Of a DNA stretch of 64,000 nucleotides, positions 35,686-44,726 are shown in pieces. Below the pieces are notes generated by a model that ran no database searches, had not been told where the DNA came from, and saw nothing but the letters and a program-made list of their open reading frames with translations. Within the stretch, counting starts at the first letter, position 1; every line of letters begins with the position of its first letter. Source of the DNA: Niallia sp. NCCP-28 (GTDB taxonomy: Bacteria > Bacillota > Bacilli > Bacillales > Cytobacillaceae); assembly GCF_023168165.1 (NCBI RefSeq), contig NZ_BQYJ01000005.1, positions 239,156-303,155 on the forward strand. Direction: 5' to 3'. Both the position numbers and the translations under genes were made by a program.

Positions 35686-36627
35686 TTAATCAGTTGCTTT
35701 TCTAAAGAATTCTCTCCAATTTGTCCCTATATCAATTACTCCTAACACCCTAAGCAAAAAAGAAAAGGTTGGATTAATTAACATGAAAATAGTTAATACA
35801 ATAGCAATTCCCTTTGGCAATTTATATTGAAAGAAAATAAAAAAGAGAAAAGATATACCTTGTACCATAATCAACAGCTGCAGTATGTAAAAAGCATTAA
35901 GAAATACCGTATAGGCAAGTGTATCTTTTTCTATTGAAACAAATGATAATATAATTAATCCAAGAAAAATCCATAAAATAACACGGGGCAATCTCCACAT
36001 TCTAATTGGCTGCCACGGCTCTGCCTTTATCCCAAATCTTTTGATAATAGGAATAGCAATAGCCTGTATAATAAATATATTTACAATAGATCCTATAATA
36101 GCTATGGTTGGAATCATTTTTTTCATTAATTCTACCGCAACTTGGAATTGATCCAAAGTTTCTTCTCCCTTTTTTGGATCTATTGCTTTAATTATTGGCT
36201 TGCTTTGTTCTAATCCTTCTTCCATCACTTTAAATAACTCTTTTATGTAATCTATTTGCAGGAAAAATACAGATATCCAATAAGAAAGCGCAATAGTGAT
36301 AAAAAATGAAAAGGAGGCTACTAACAACAGCTGAACCCGGCTTTTTTTCCTAATGATGTAATCGCCAAGAACTAATCCTGTGATTCCATACATGAAAGTC
36401 AATGGCAGTGCATGTAACGACCCGACTATAAATGAAATGAAAATAGCTGCTATAAAAAATAGACCGCTTGCTTTTCTGTCAAACCTTCCACGAAATAAAA
36501 TAAATGGAAGCACTAAAAAAAAGGTAGTTACATTATTGAGAATTGGTATATAGAGTGTAATTAATAAAAAAACAGCATAAATAGCTAAAAGTACAGCACC
36601 TTCTGTAATTATTCTTGTTTTTCTCAT
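35686..36627 (-). CDS. yybS: YybS family membrane protein (DUF2232)
   Basis: About 313 residues from the ATG at 36627 (a GTG lies two codons earlier). Eight or so hydrophobic helices with a central amphipathic stretch (YIKELFKVMEEGLEQSKPII) match YybS of Bacillus, an ECF-S-component-like membrane protein without a settled substrate. Always found with gdpP and rplI, suggesting a link to c-di-AMP or wall physiology, but this is unproven. Confidence 0.9.
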   Translation of the reverse strand: MRKTRIITEGAVLLAIYAVFLLITLYIPILNNVTTFFLVLPFILFRGRFDRKASGLFFIAAIFISFIVGSLHALPLTFMYGITGLVLGDYIIRKKSRVQLLLVASFSFFITIALSYWISVFFLQIDYIKELFKVMEEGLEQSKPIIKAIDPKKGEETLDQFQVAVELMKKMIPTIAIIGSIVNIFIIQAIAIPIIKRFGIKAEPWQPIRMWRLPRVILWIFLGLIILSFVSIEKDTLAYTVFLNAFYILQLLIMVQGISFLFFIFFQYKLPKGIAIVLTIFMLINPTFSFLLRVLGVIDIGTNWREFFRKATD

Positions 36628-37107
36628 TTCCACCTTCCCCTCTGTATATAAACATTCTACTATCTAATTACAACTCGTTCAATCATTCCTTTCTTATAGA
36701 ATAATAAAGAATTACTATTATTGATTTTTTTTTAGGCTTTACCTCTAGAACTTGATGTTCCATAAGGTTTTATGTAGTTTTGGGAGATATATTCTTCAAA
36801 TATGCCTTAGCTAATGATTGATGCCTAATAAAGTTATATTAATTTTAATAATTACTTATATCTGTTCCCTATATTCTTAAATATTATGAGGAATTGCGGC
36901 ATCCATTATGACATAGTTTTTAAAGAAGATTTCAAGTGATGAGTTACTATGGAAAAATAAGAAGATTATGGTCATTGCAATGCCAAACAATAAAGTGAAA
37001 CTTCAATCAGGCTTTTATAGGCAAGTTTCTCCCCACCTAGATTTCCCGTTTTCTCTTACACGGGGACAAAAGCCCGTTAATGCGTGATAAACTTTAAGAT
37101 CCAATAT
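36628..37107. other. Gap between rpsR and yybS
   Basis: About 480 bp. It holds a copy of repeat family 3 (36990-37091). Nothing else is recognised; a very short frame near 36890 (ending HYDIVFKEDFK) is too short to assign. Confidence 0.5.
36990..37091. repeat. Dispersed non-coding repeat, family 3, copy 2
   Basis: AATAAAGTGAAACTTCAATC at the start, then GCAAG-TTTCTC, CCACCTAGATTTC and AAGCCCGTTAATGCGTGATA at the end. Best aligned with 29306-29405 on the right and 44412-44519 on the left. Confidence 0.7.
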
Positions 37108-37140
37108 AAAAAAGCACTCATTATTAAAATGAGTGCTTTA
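37108..37140 (-). terminator. Terminator of the rpsF-ssb-rpsR operon
   Basis: AAAGCACTCATT/AATGAGTGCTTT stem with A/U-tracts directly after rpsR. Confidence 0.85.
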
Positions 37141-37147
37141 ATCTTTA

Positions 37148-37390
37148 TTATTCACCAGTTACGTAAGGTAGTAAAGCCATAGTACGTGAACGTTTAATAG
37201 CAATCGTTAATTTACGTTGATATTTAGCGCTTGTACCAGTTACACGACGAGGTAAAATTTTACCGCGTTCTGAGATGAATTTTTTAAGAAGATCTACATC
37301 TTTGTAGTCGATGTGCGAAATGCCGTTAGCTGTGAAAAAACAAACTTTACGACGTTTTGCACGTCCGCCTCTGCGTGCTCCCATTGCCAT
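37148..37390 (-). CDS. rpsR: 30S ribosomal protein S18
   Basis: 80 residues. Family core [20 protein letters not shown] then [20 protein letters not shown] is present. Third gene of rpsF-ssb-rpsR; RBS GGAGG. S18 pairs with S6 on the small subunit platform. Confidence 0.98.
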   Translation of the reverse strand: MAMGARRGGRAKRRKVCFFTANGISHIDYKDVDLLKKFISERGKILPRRVTGTSAKYQRKLTIAIKRSRTMALLPYVTGE

Positions 37391-37429
37391 GTGATTTCCC
37401 TCCTTTTTTATTAAAATGTTTAGTTCTAT

Positions 37430-37945
37430 TTAGAATGGCAAGTCATCATCTGAAATATCGATCTGGCCGCTATTTGCAAATGGGTCTTCATCCATTCTCG
37501 TATAGTCCTGATTGCTGCGATTATTTTGAGGTCGCTGATTCTGATAATTATTAGACCCAAAAGGATTATCTTGTTCTCTTGGAGCACCATAATTCGTGTT
37601 GTCATTTCTATTGTTGCCAGAACTATTTCTAGGTTCAAGAAATTGAACACTTTCAGCTAGAATTTCTGTTACATAAACTCGTTTTCCATCTTGTCCTTCA
37701 TAACTGCGTGTTTGAATTCTTCCATCTACTCCTGCTAAACTTCCTTTTTTCAAGAAATTAGCAACATTTTCAGCTGGTTTTCTCCAAATAACACAATTAA
37801 TGAAATCTGCTTCTCTTTCTCCTTGCTGATTCGTAAAGGTACGATTCACTGCCAGTGTAAAAGATGCTACAGCAACCCCATTCGGTGTATAACGCAATTC
37901 CGGATCTTTTGTCAAACGGCCAACAAGAACGACACGATTCATCAT
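37430..37945 (-). CDS. ssb: Single-stranded DNA-binding protein
   Basis: 171 residues from the ATG at 37945, 9 nt after AAGGGAG; the following ATG is an alternative. The OB-fold [20 protein letters not shown] occupies about 1-110. A Asn/Gln-rich disordered linker follows and the acidic tip ISDDDLPF recruits repair and replication partners. Between rpsF and rpsR as in all Bacillus. Confidence 0.97.
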   Translation of the reverse strand: MMNRVVLVGRLTKDPELRYTPNGVAVASFTLAVNRTFTNQQGEREADFINCVIWRKPAENVANFLKKGSLAGVDGRIQTRSYEGQDGKRVYVTEILAESVQFLEPRNSSGNNRNDNTNYGAPREQDNPFGSNNYQNQRPQNNRSNQDYTRMDEDPFANSGQIDISDDDLPF

Positions 37946-37972
37946 CAGTATCAACTCCCTTCTAGTCAAATA

Positions 37973-37988
37973 TGTTTCACGTGAAACA
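37973..37988. promoter_or_regulatory. parS site between rpsF and ssb
   Basis: TGTTTCACGTGAAACA, exact consensus, in the short spacer between the rpsF stop and the ssb RBS. Confidence 0.93.
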
Positions 37989-38005
37989 CAATAAATTTAT
38001 ATTAA

Positions 38006-38296
38006 TTATTTAGCTTCATCTTTAACAACAATGTGGCGAATGATATCTTCGCTGATCTTTGCTAAACGAGAAAATTCTTCAACTGCTACTGGTGTAGCGT
38101 TAACTTTTACTAATTGGTAGTAACCATCGCGGAAATCATTGATTTCGTATGCAAGGCGACGTTTACCCCACTCTTTTGCTTCAGCTAGTTCCGCACCATT
38201 TTCAGTAAGAATACCATTAAAACGCTCAACTAGAGCCTTTTTAGCTTCATCTTCAATGTTTGGACGGATGATGTACATAATTTCGTACTTTTTCAT
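38006..38296 (-). CDS. rpsF: 30S ribosomal protein S6
   Basis: 96 residues from the ATG at 38296, which follows AAGGAGGTG; the frame extends upstream without an [23 protein letters not shown] and [19 protein letters not shown] are S6 signatures. First gene of the operon, with promoter at 38368-38396 and a structured leader. Confidence 0.97.
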   Translation of the reverse strand: MKKYEIMYIIRPNIEDEAKKALVERFNGILTENGAELAEAKEWGKRRLAYEINDFRDGYYQLVKVNATPVAVEEFSRLAKISEDIIRHIVVKDEAK

Positions 38297-38310
38297 CTCT
38301 TTCACCTCCT

Positions 38311-38362
38311 TTTGGTCTAAACGGCCCAATTTGGGCAAGGAGCAATTAACATTACTCACAAG
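38311..38362 (-). promoter_or_regulatory. Candidate S6:S18 ribosomal leader
   Basis: The rpsF leader contains a GCCCAAATTGGGC hairpin immediately followed by CCG and a purine-rich Shine-Dalgarno region. Leaders of S6 operons bind the S6:S18 pair through a stem with a conserved CCG, so this fits feedback control. The fold was judged by eye only. Confidence 0.4.
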
Positions 38363-38367
38363 ATTAG

Positions 38368-38396
38368 ATTATAGCATAGAAAAGTATAATTAGCAA
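38368..38396 (-). promoter_or_regulatory. Sigma-A promoter of rpsF-ssb-rpsR
   Basis: On the minus strand TTGCTA (38391-38396) and TATAAT (38368-38373) with a 17-bp spacer, giving a leader of about 65 nt. Confidence 0.75.
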
Positions 38397-38570
38397 TGAA
38401 GCAGTCAAATAAAATAAATACATATTAAAAAATGAATTTATTTCTTTAAAATGCTTAATCGTATATAACAGCTAAAATTGCAACTTTAATGTTCCCTTGA
38501 ACTAGAGATAGATCCATCATACGTTTATTTTTATACTAGTTCATATTTTATAAAAAAGCAGCTAAACATC

Positions 38571-38602
38571 TTTAGCATCCTTATCATGATAAGGATGCTA
38601 AA
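38571..38602 (-). terminator. Terminator of ychF
   Basis: Near-perfect stem of about 14 bp, TTTAGCATCCTTATC with its complement and a tiny loop, downstream of ychF on the minus strand. The U-tract is interrupted. Confidence 0.7.
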
Positions 38603-38625
38603 GAGAGTTTTATCTTATTTGAATA

Positions 38626-39726
38626 TTAAACATTAAAGCGGAAGTGAATAATATCTCCATCTTTTACGATGTACTCTTTCCCTTCCAGTCTTACTTTTCC
38701 AGCCTCTTTTGCTGCTACCATATTTCCGCTAGCTAATAAATCATCATAAGATACTGTTTCAGCACGAATGAATCCTCTTTCAAAATCAGAGTGGATAATT
38801 CCAGCACATTGAGGAGCCTTCATTCCTTGAACAAAAGTCCATGCACGAACTTCTTGTACCCCTGCTGTGAAATAAGTAGCTAATCCAAGCAGATGATATG
38901 CAGCACGAATCAATTGATCTAATCCTGATTCTTCAATTCCTAATTCTTGAAGAAACATTTCTTTTTCTTCCCCTTCAAGCTCTGCAATTTCTTCTTCAAT
39001 TTTTGCACAAATAACAATAACTTCAGCATTTTCATTTGCCGCAAATTCTTTTACACGTTTTACATACTCATTATTTTCAGCATCAGAAATTTCGTCTTCC
39101 CCAACATTTGCTACATATAACACTGGTTTAATTGTTAATAAATGTAAACTTCTAGCTAATTTCGCTTGTTCTTCTGTAAATTCTACTGCCCTTGCAGGTT
39201 TTTCTTCCTCAAATGCTGCTTTTAGCATTTCTAAAATTTCTAACTCTGCCATTGCATCTTTATCTTTTTGTTTCGCCATTTTACCAACACGGCCAATTCT
39301 TTTTTCAACAGATTCTAAGTCTGCCAGAATTAGCTCTAAATTTATTGTTTCTATATCCGAAATAGGGTCTACTTTTCCTGATACATGGGTAATATTATCA
39401 TCTGCGAAGCAACGAACAACTTGGCAAATTGCATCTACTTCTCGAATATGGGATAAAAATTTATTCCCTAATCCTTCCCCTTTACTCGCGCCTTTAACAA
39501 TACCCGCAATATCTGTAAACTCAAAAGTTGTTGGCACTGTTTTTTTTGGTTGAACCAATTCAGTTAATTTTGTTAAACGTTGATCTGGAACTTCCACAAT
39601 TCCAACATTTGGATCTATTGTACAAAACGGGTAGTTTGCTGATTCAGCACCCGCTTGTGTAATTGCATTAAACAATGTTGATTTTCCAACATTAGGTAAT
39701 CCTACTATTCCAGCAGTTAATGCCAT
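38626..39726 (-). CDS. ychF: Redox-regulated ribosome-associated ATPase YchF/OLA1
   Basis: 366 residues. P-loop GLPNVGKSTLFNAIT at 8-22; G3-like DIAGIVKGASKGEGLGN near 69; a coiled-coil insert (about 130-200); C-terminal TGS domain (about 280-366) ending IIHFRFNV. It belongs to the Obg family but prefers ATP (NxxE in place of NKxD). Stress and translation roles are known from homologues. RBS AGGAG. Confidence 0.96.
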   Translation of the reverse strand: MALTAGIVGLPNVGKSTLFNAITQAGAESANYPFCTIDPNVGIVEVPDQRLTKLTELVQPKKTVPTTFEFTDIAGIVKGASKGEGLGNKFLSHIREVDAICQVVRCFADDNITHVSGKVDPISDIETINLELILADLESVEKRIGRVGKMAKQKDKDAMAELEILEMLKAAFEEEKPARAVEFTEEQAKLARSLHLLTIKPVLYVANVGEDEISDAENNEYVKRVKEFAANENAEVIVICAKIEEEIAELEGEEKEMFLQELGIEESGLDQLIRAAYHLLGLATYFTAGVQEVRAWTFVQGMKAPQCAGIIHSDFERGFIRAETVSYDDLLASGNMVAAKEAGKVRLEGKEYIVKDGDIIHFRFNV

Positions 39727-39864
39727 ATTGTCACTCTCCTATATAAACCTTTTAATTTACGTACAGTAAAAGTATTAAGTTATTGTTTCTAAACCTCTAA
39801 CAATTATAGTTTTATCTACAAAAAAAGACAAGTAGCCATCCTAATGCGGCAATTTGCATAAAAA

Positions 39865-39908
39865 AGGCAAACAGAAATAAAGTTTTTCCACTTTATTTCT
39901 GTTTGCCT
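39865..39908. terminator. Terminator between the DUF951 gene and ychF
   Basis: Perfect 18-bp stem AGGCAAACAGAAATAAAG with its complement, loop 8 nt, 35 nt after the DUF951 stop. Confidence 0.82.
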
Positions 39909-39943
39909 GAAGTATATTACCATGATTTAGAATTGCTTAAAAA

Positions 39944-40141
39944 TTACTCATCGTGTTTCACAAGAATTTTTTTCATTTTCCTTGCAAAATCCCTTCTTGG
40001 TATTAAAACACTATGGCCGCATCCTTCACATTTAATTCTTATATCCATGCCCATTCGAATGACTTTCCAACGATTTGTCCCACATGGGTGTGCCTTTTTC
40101 ATTTCTACTACATCATTTATTGAAAATTCTTTCGGCTCCAT
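39944..40141 (-). CDS. yyzM: DUF951 small protein
   Basis: 65 residues. The zinc-ribbon-like pattern HPCGTNRW...CEGCGHSVLIPR with three cysteines is the DUF951 hallmark. B. subtilis yyzM is the counterpart in the same place next to ychF. Role unknown, possibly nucleic-acid binding. It follows the MscS gene by 18 bp and is probably in one operon with it. Confidence 0.93.
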   Translation of the reverse strand: MEPKEFSINDVVEMKKAHPCGTNRWKVIRMGMDIRIKCEGCGHSVLIPRRDFARKMKKILVKHDE

Positions 40142-40159
40142 ATTTCCTCCTATTGGTTA

Positions 40160-41020
40160 TTATTCAGGTTTAGAATACATCACTAATTTCGGGTATGGAC
40201 TTTCTATTCCATTTTCATCTAAAACATTTTTTATTTCTTTTCTTAATATTCTTGCTATATAATGCTGTTGCATAGGCAATGTCTCTGCCACCACTCTAAT
40301 TACTACTTCAGCAGCCAAGATATCTTGAACCCCTAATAATTCAGGTGGACCAACCATTTCTTCATATTGTTCCGGCATTTTTGCAATAAGCTCCTGAATA
40401 ACTTGTTCTGCCCGATTAATATCACCTTGATAGGCTATACTAACATCGACTACCGCACGACTATTATTAAGGGAGAAATTTGTTACCTCTATTATACTAC
40501 CATTTGGTATAATATTAATTTCTCCAGTATAGCTTTTTATCTTTGTTGTTCGCAGTCCTATTTCTTCTACTACCCCTTCAAATGCACCAATCCGAACAAA
40601 ATCGCCAACTGAAAATTGATCTTCAAAAATAATAAAAAATCCGGTAATAATATCTTTTACTAAACTTTGAGCTCCAAAACCTACAGCTAATCCAACGATA
40701 CCAGCACCAGCTAATAATGCTTTAACATCAATGCCAAAAATAGATAAAAGTGTCATTGCTGCGATAAAATAAATAACATACGTAATCGCATTTTCTAATA
40801 ATTTTACTAAAGTAGCTTCGCGTCTTTCAGATATGCGCAATGCTGCATGAGGTCTCACTTTAAATATATTATTAATCGCTAATTTTCCTATTTTAATTAA
40901 AACAGTGCTAACTACTAATATAACAACTATTTTTAAAGAAGTCTGACCTAAATTGATCCACATATCTTGATTTGTTAATGTATCTACACTTTCCGTAACT
41001 TGCTCTTCAACTGAATCCAC
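40160..41020 (-). CDS. Small-conductance mechanosensitive channel (MscS family)
   Basis: 286 residues. Three or so N-terminal membrane helices, the last with the Gly/Ala-rich pore pattern LLAGAGIVGLAVGFGAQSLV at about 93-112, then the beta domain (FSVGDFVRIGAFEGVVEEIG, TKIKSYTGEINIIPNGSI) and a mixed C-terminal domain. It protects against hypo-osmotic shock. Co-oriented with DUF951 and ychF. Confidence 0.94.
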   Translation of the reverse strand: MDSVEEQVTESVDTLTNQDMWINLGQTSLKIVVILVVSTVLIKIGKLAINNIFKVRPHAALRISERREATLVKLLENAITYVIYFIAAMTLLSIFGIDVKALLAGAGIVGLAVGFGAQSLVKDIITGFFIIFEDQFSVGDFVRIGAFEGVVEEIGLRTTKIKSYTGEINIIPNGSIIEVTNFSLNNSRAVVDVSIAYQGDINRAEQVIQELIAKMPEQYEEMVGPPELLGVQDILAAEVVIRVVAETLPMQQHYIARILRKEIKNVLDENGIESPYPKLVMYSKPE

Positions 41021-41418
41021 TTTTTCACATCCTTTGTACCATTATATCATTAGAGTATACGAATAAAATTATCCCCTAATTATTTCTATCGAGTCTTTTT
41101 CTAACAGTTAGTCTACCACACTGCCAGAACTTTTTTATAAAACAATTTCATTTTATCAGTTTATTTCTCATCTTTGTAGTAATTTAATAAACTAATCCTT
41201 ACCTCTATACTCGCTTGTAACATTCCCAGCCTTTTCCCCTGTTTAAAAATTATTATTATTGTGTATGTATAGATTACATAATATTTCCGTATACTGTTAT
41301 TACTATGAATATTAAAAAATCATTTTTTTACCAATTAATAGGAGTCACTCGCTGTTATTGTTTCCCATCCGCATATCGAACTTTTTATAATGCTTACTGA
41401 GATAAAGGAGTTGATTTA
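41021..41418. other. Divergent gap between the MscS gene and yyaC
   Basis: About 400 bp without a gene. A weak sporulation-type promoter could be TGTATA...TATACTG near 41269-41300 (18-bp spacing), in keeping with the forespore expression known for yyaC, but this is a loose match. Confidence 0.4.
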
Positions 41419-42036
41419 ATGACCATATATTCCTCTCTATTTGAAAAAAGGGACCTGCCGACAAGAATCATGTATGATGAACAGCTTGCTTCTTATAGAA
41501 TAGCAGATTCTTTAGCGAATTTTTTGCCTTCTGTCCATTCTAATCATTCCATTGTTTTTATTTGTATTGGTACGGATCGATCTACAGGCGACTCACTAGG
41601 TCCACTTATTGGAACCTTGCTAAATGAAAAGAATATCGCTCCATTTAGTGTATATGGAACTTTAGATGATCCTATACATGCCCTTAACTTAGAAGAAAGA
41701 TTAGAAGAAATAAAAGCTTCTCATGAAAATCCATTTATTATTGGAATAGATGCTTGTCTAGGGAGAATGAAAAGTGTTGGCGCCATTCAAATAGGAGAGG
41801 GTCCAGTTAAACCTGGAAGTGGGGTAAATAAAGAACTTCCTCCTGTAGGTAATATTCATATTACAGGCATTGTGAATGTCAGTGGATTCATGGAATTTTT
41901 AGTATTGCAAAATACTAGATTAAGTTTAGTGTTAAATATGGCGAAAATAGTTTCAAAGGGTATCTATCATACTAGTTTGCGTTATATGCACACTACAGAA
42001 ATAAAGGATTACACCTTAAAAGAACGCCCTATGTAA
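41419..42036 (+). CDS. yyaC: YyaC, spore-protease-like sporulation protein
   Basis: 205 residues of the YyaC family related to the GPR spore protease. CIGTDRSTGDSLGPLIGTLL near 51-70 and IIGIDACLG near 110 carry the paired aspartates; PVGNIHITGIVNVSGF follows near 145. The plus-strand orientation amid minus-strand neighbours matches B. subtilis. RBS AAAGGAG. Implies a spore-forming host. Confidence 0.93.
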   Translation: MTIYSSLFEKRDLPTRIMYDEQLASYRIADSLANFLPSVHSNHSIVFICIGTDRSTGDSLGPLIGTLLNEKNIAPFSVYGTLDDPIHALNLEERLEEIKASHENPFIIGIDACLGRMKSVGAIQIGEGPVKPGSGVNKELPPVGNIHITGIVNVSGFMEFLVLQNTRLSLVLNMAKIVSKGIYHTSLRYMHTTEIKDYTLKERPM

Positions 42037-42064
42037 AAGATTAAATACTTGCTTATCTTCAGAA

Positions 42065-42099
42065 AAAAAAGAAACCATATTATTTCAGGTTTCTTTTTT
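42065..42099 (+). terminator. Terminator of yyaC
   Basis: AAAGAAACC...GGTTTCTTTTTT stem-loop 30 nt after the yyaC stop. Confidence 0.82.
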
Positions 42100-42147
42100 G
42101 CCTATTATTCCTCTATTACTTACAGCAAAATAAGCATCTTTTTCTTT

Positions 42148-42346
42148 GGCTTTTTACTCAAAGTTTGTTGTTTTTAAAAGAAAAAAACAGGGGAAGTAAA
42201 TCTCGAGTGGCCCGCATACACGGAGACTCCTGTGGGAATGCTAGAAAAACAAGACCCTACAGGAGCAAAAAAACAAAGCGGATCGGCGCTAGTGAAGTGT
42301 ATGCAGACTAATGATTTTAAAAGCCACAATCTATACGAAAACAGCC
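42148..42346. repeat. MITE-like element, family 2, copy 2
   Basis: About 199 bp between the convergent yyaC and spo0J genes. Its first 33 bp align base for base with the start of the element at 5401, and its right end (GAAAACAGCC) matches the 5546 end. The middle contains GGAGACTCCTGTGGGAATG, a block I recall as common in Bacillus intergenic repeats. No coding frame. It ends 7 bp from the spo0J stop, where a terminator would be expected. Confidence 0.65.
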
Positions 42347-42353
42347 TTTTCTT

Positions 42354-43214
42354 TCAATCATTCTCTAAGGAAAATAGCTGCAATAGTCTTTCCAAATCAT
42401 CCTCTGAGAAGAACTCTATCTCAATTTTCCCTTTATTTTTTGATTGTTTAATATGAACGGTAGTTCCAAATCTTTCTCGTAAATAAGATTCTTGTTCCTT
42501 TATAAAAACATTTTTTATTTCCTTTTTTTCCTCTTTTGTTTCACGTGGAACATTATCATTTAATCTTTGAATCATCTGTTCCAATTGGCGAACATTTATC
42601 CCATCATTAATGATTTTATTTACAAGCAGTGGCAGATTATCTTTATTTTTTAAACCTAACAAAGTTCTTCCATGCCCCATAGATATTTTCCCATCGCTCA
42701 TAAGATCTTGAATTTCAACTGGTAATGTTAATAATCGTACATGGTTGGCGATATGGGGTCTGCTTTTTCCTAATCTTTTTGCTAATTCTTCCTGAGTAAG
42801 TTTTAGTTTTTTCATTAACAATTGATAGGCGCTAGCTTCTTCGATAGGTGTTAAATCTTCTCGTTGCAAATTTTCCAGTATCGCTAATTCCATCATTTGC
42901 TGTTCTGACAATTCACGTACAATAGCAGGAATAGCATGAAGATTAGCCTCTTTAGCTGCACGAAATCTTCGCTCACCTACAACAATTTCATATCCTTTAA
43001 TGCTTTTGCGAACAATGATTGGCTGTAGAATACCATGCTCTAATATAGAATTCTTTAATTCTTCAATTGCCTCTTTCTCAAAAACTTGCCTAGGCTGATA
43101 AGGGTTTGGTCGAAGTTCTTTTATGCTCAACTCTTTTATAACTTCTTCCTTTTCTAGTTCTACCTTTTCCATTGAAAAAAAAGCATCAAGGCCCTTCCCT
43201 AGTCCTTTAGCCAC
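42354..43214 (-). CDS. spo0J: Chromosome-partitioning protein Spo0J (ParB)
   Basis: 286 residues. The N-terminal CTP-binding domain has LRPNPYQPR and GERRFRAAKEA (the GERRFR box), then the helix-turn-helix for parS (LTQEELAKRLGKSRPHIANH near 137-156) and a C-terminal dimerisation domain. It loads at parS, slides as a clamp and recruits SMC. It overlaps soj by 8 bp. One parS site lies inside the gene, as in B. subtilis. Confidence 0.97.
   Translation of the reverse strand: MAKGLGKGLDAFFSMEKVELEKEEVIKELSIKELRPNPYQPRQVFEKEAIEELKNSILEHGILQPIIVRKSIKGYEIVVGERRFRAAKEANLHAIPAIVRELSEQQMMELAILENLQREDLTPIEEASAYQLLMKKLKLTQEELAKRLGKSRPHIANHVRLLTLPVEIQDLMSDGKISMGHGRTLLGLKNKDNLPLLVNKIINDGINVRQLEQMIQRLNDNVPRETKEEKKEIKNVFIKEQESYLRERFGTTVHIKQSKNKGKIEIEFFSEDDLERLLQLFSLEND
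42537..42552. promoter_or_regulatory. parS site within spo0J
   Basis: On the minus strand TGTTCCACGTGAAACA, fitting TGTTNCACGTGAAACA exactly. The same gene carries a parS in B. subtilis. Confidence 0.93.
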
Positions 43215-43968
43215 TTGTTACCACTTCCTTTGCCAAATCTAAATAAACTTCAGCACCACGTGATTTTGGATCATAAATGATGATAGGTTCGCCATGGCTA
43301 GGAGCTTCACTTAATCTAATATTTCTCGGGATAATTGTTTTATATACTTTATCACGGAAATATTTTTTTACTTCTTCAATAACTTGCAGCCCTAAGTTTG
43401 TTCTTGCATCTAGCATAGTTAATAATACACCTTCAATTGCAAGTTCATGATTTAAGTGTTTTTGAACTAATCGAACCGTATTTAAAAGCTGGCTTAATCC
43501 TTCTAAAGCATAATATTCACATTGTACAGGTATCAATACAGCATCTGAAGCTGTAAGAGCATTAATTGTTAATAGCCCTAATGAAGGAGGACAATCAATT
43601 AAAATATAATCATATCTGTCTTTTATTTTTTCTAATGCTCTTTTCAATCTTATTTCTCTTGAGATAGTGGAGACTAACTCAATTTCAGCACCAGCAAGTT
43701 GAATAGTAGAAGGAATGACGTGTAAGTTCTCTACGTTTGTATTTTTCAATACTTTTTCTACATCTAAGTCATCCACCAAAACATCATAGATACAATAATC
43801 TACATCTGCTTTTTCAATTCCAACTCCACTAGTTGCATTTCCTTGTGGGTCAATATCTACCAATAGAACATTTTTTCCGATATATGCTAAACAAGAGCCA
43901 AGATTGACTGAGGTAGTCGTTTTCCCAACGCCCCCTTTTTGATTAGCAACTGTAATTATTTTTCCCAT
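43207..43968 (-). CDS. soj: Chromosome-partitioning ATPase Soj (ParA)
   Basis: 253 residues. Deviant Walker A NQKGGVGKTTTSVNLG at 9-24, Walker A' VDIDPQGNATSG near 38, Walker B YDYILIDCPPSLG near 118. It regulates DnaA and, with Spo0J, origin segregation. First gene of soj-spo0J. Confidence 0.97.
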   Translation of the reverse strand: MGKIITVANQKGGVGKTTTSVNLGSCLAYIGKNVLLVDIDPQGNATSGVGIEKADVDYCIYDVLVDDLDVEKVLKNTNVENLHVIPSTIQLAGAEIELVSTISREIRLKRALEKIKDRYDYILIDCPPSLGLLTINALTASDAVLIPVQCEYYALEGLSQLLNTVRLVQKHLNHELAIEGVLLTMLDARTNLGLQVIEEVKKYFRDKVYKTIIPRNIRLSEAPSHGEPIIIYDPKSRGAEVYLDLAKEVVTSG

Positions 43969-44561
43969 GCTGTCACCTACCTTTATTACCTGAAATCAAA
44001 ATTATACAAGCATTCTAGCTAATAATAATCAAAGCTCTTTAAAAATTATGTCTAAGTAAGTCTATGCAAAGCTTTTTTGAAACTTGGCCCCTTAAAAAGG
44101 GAGAATTATGCTGATTATCCAACGAACAATATCGTTAGCTTCTCGATTTATTTATACATTCAAGTGAAAAAACTGAATTTTCTAAGTCTATTATGTTATA
44201 TTAGTAGAAAAATATAACGATAATATCATTCTGTATATTATTTTATCATGAAAACTTGTAAATATCGTCTTTTTTTCCCTGCATTATCTAATCTTAGTCA
44301 GAATGATAAAATAAAAGAAAAAAACCTTTCCTTTCATATCAAATTTTACTACATTTTTAGAAAAAAATGGTGTTTTTTAATTTAACTAATGAAAAAAAAA
44401 GAAGTTTTTTCATAAAGTGAAACTTCAATTAAACTTTTATCAGCAAGCTTCTCTCTACCTAGAGATTCATCATTTTCTTTTATCATCCCTTAGGTCGCCC
44501 ATTATTAATGCTTGATAAATCTAAACCAATAGGAGCTGCCTATATAGAATATAAAAAGTTA
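43969..44561. other. Gap between noc and soj
   Basis: About 590 bp, AT-rich, holding the soj promoter region and a copy of repeat family 3 (44412-44519). No gene is seen. Confidence 0.5.
44412..44519. repeat. Dispersed non-coding repeat, family 3, copy 3
   Basis: ATAAAGTGAAACTTCAAT, then CTTTTAT-GCAAG-TTCTC, ACCTAGA, and TTAATGC-TGATAAA. It matches 36990-37091 well at both ends and is diverged in the middle. Confidence 0.65.
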
Positions 44562-44606
44562 AAAAAGCGAGTGCCATAACTAATAAAAGTTATACACTCG
44601 CTTTTT
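44562..44606 (-). terminator. Terminator of noc
   Basis: AAAAAGCGAGTG then ATAACT pair with AGTTAT and CACTCGCTTTTT around a small internal mismatch; about 120 nt past the noc stop. Confidence 0.8.
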
Positions 44607-44726
44607 ATATAAATAATATAGATAGGATAATTTTGTATTCATTACTTTCACGATTTCTTCAATTGCTGATAGAGAACCCCAAATTAGCACAGTTCTATAG
44701 AAAACCTTTTAAAAAGGCAAATGATC

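Noticed and set aside
36885..36930. Short frame ending HYDIVFKEDFK, reminiscent of an IS3-type transposase start
   Set aside because: Only about a dozen residues, no helix-turn-helix continuation, no inverted repeats; too little to call.
41260..41310. Sigma-G-like promoter upstream of yyaC
   Set aside because: Both elements deviate from consensus and lie over 100 bp from the gene; mentioned in the gap entry only.
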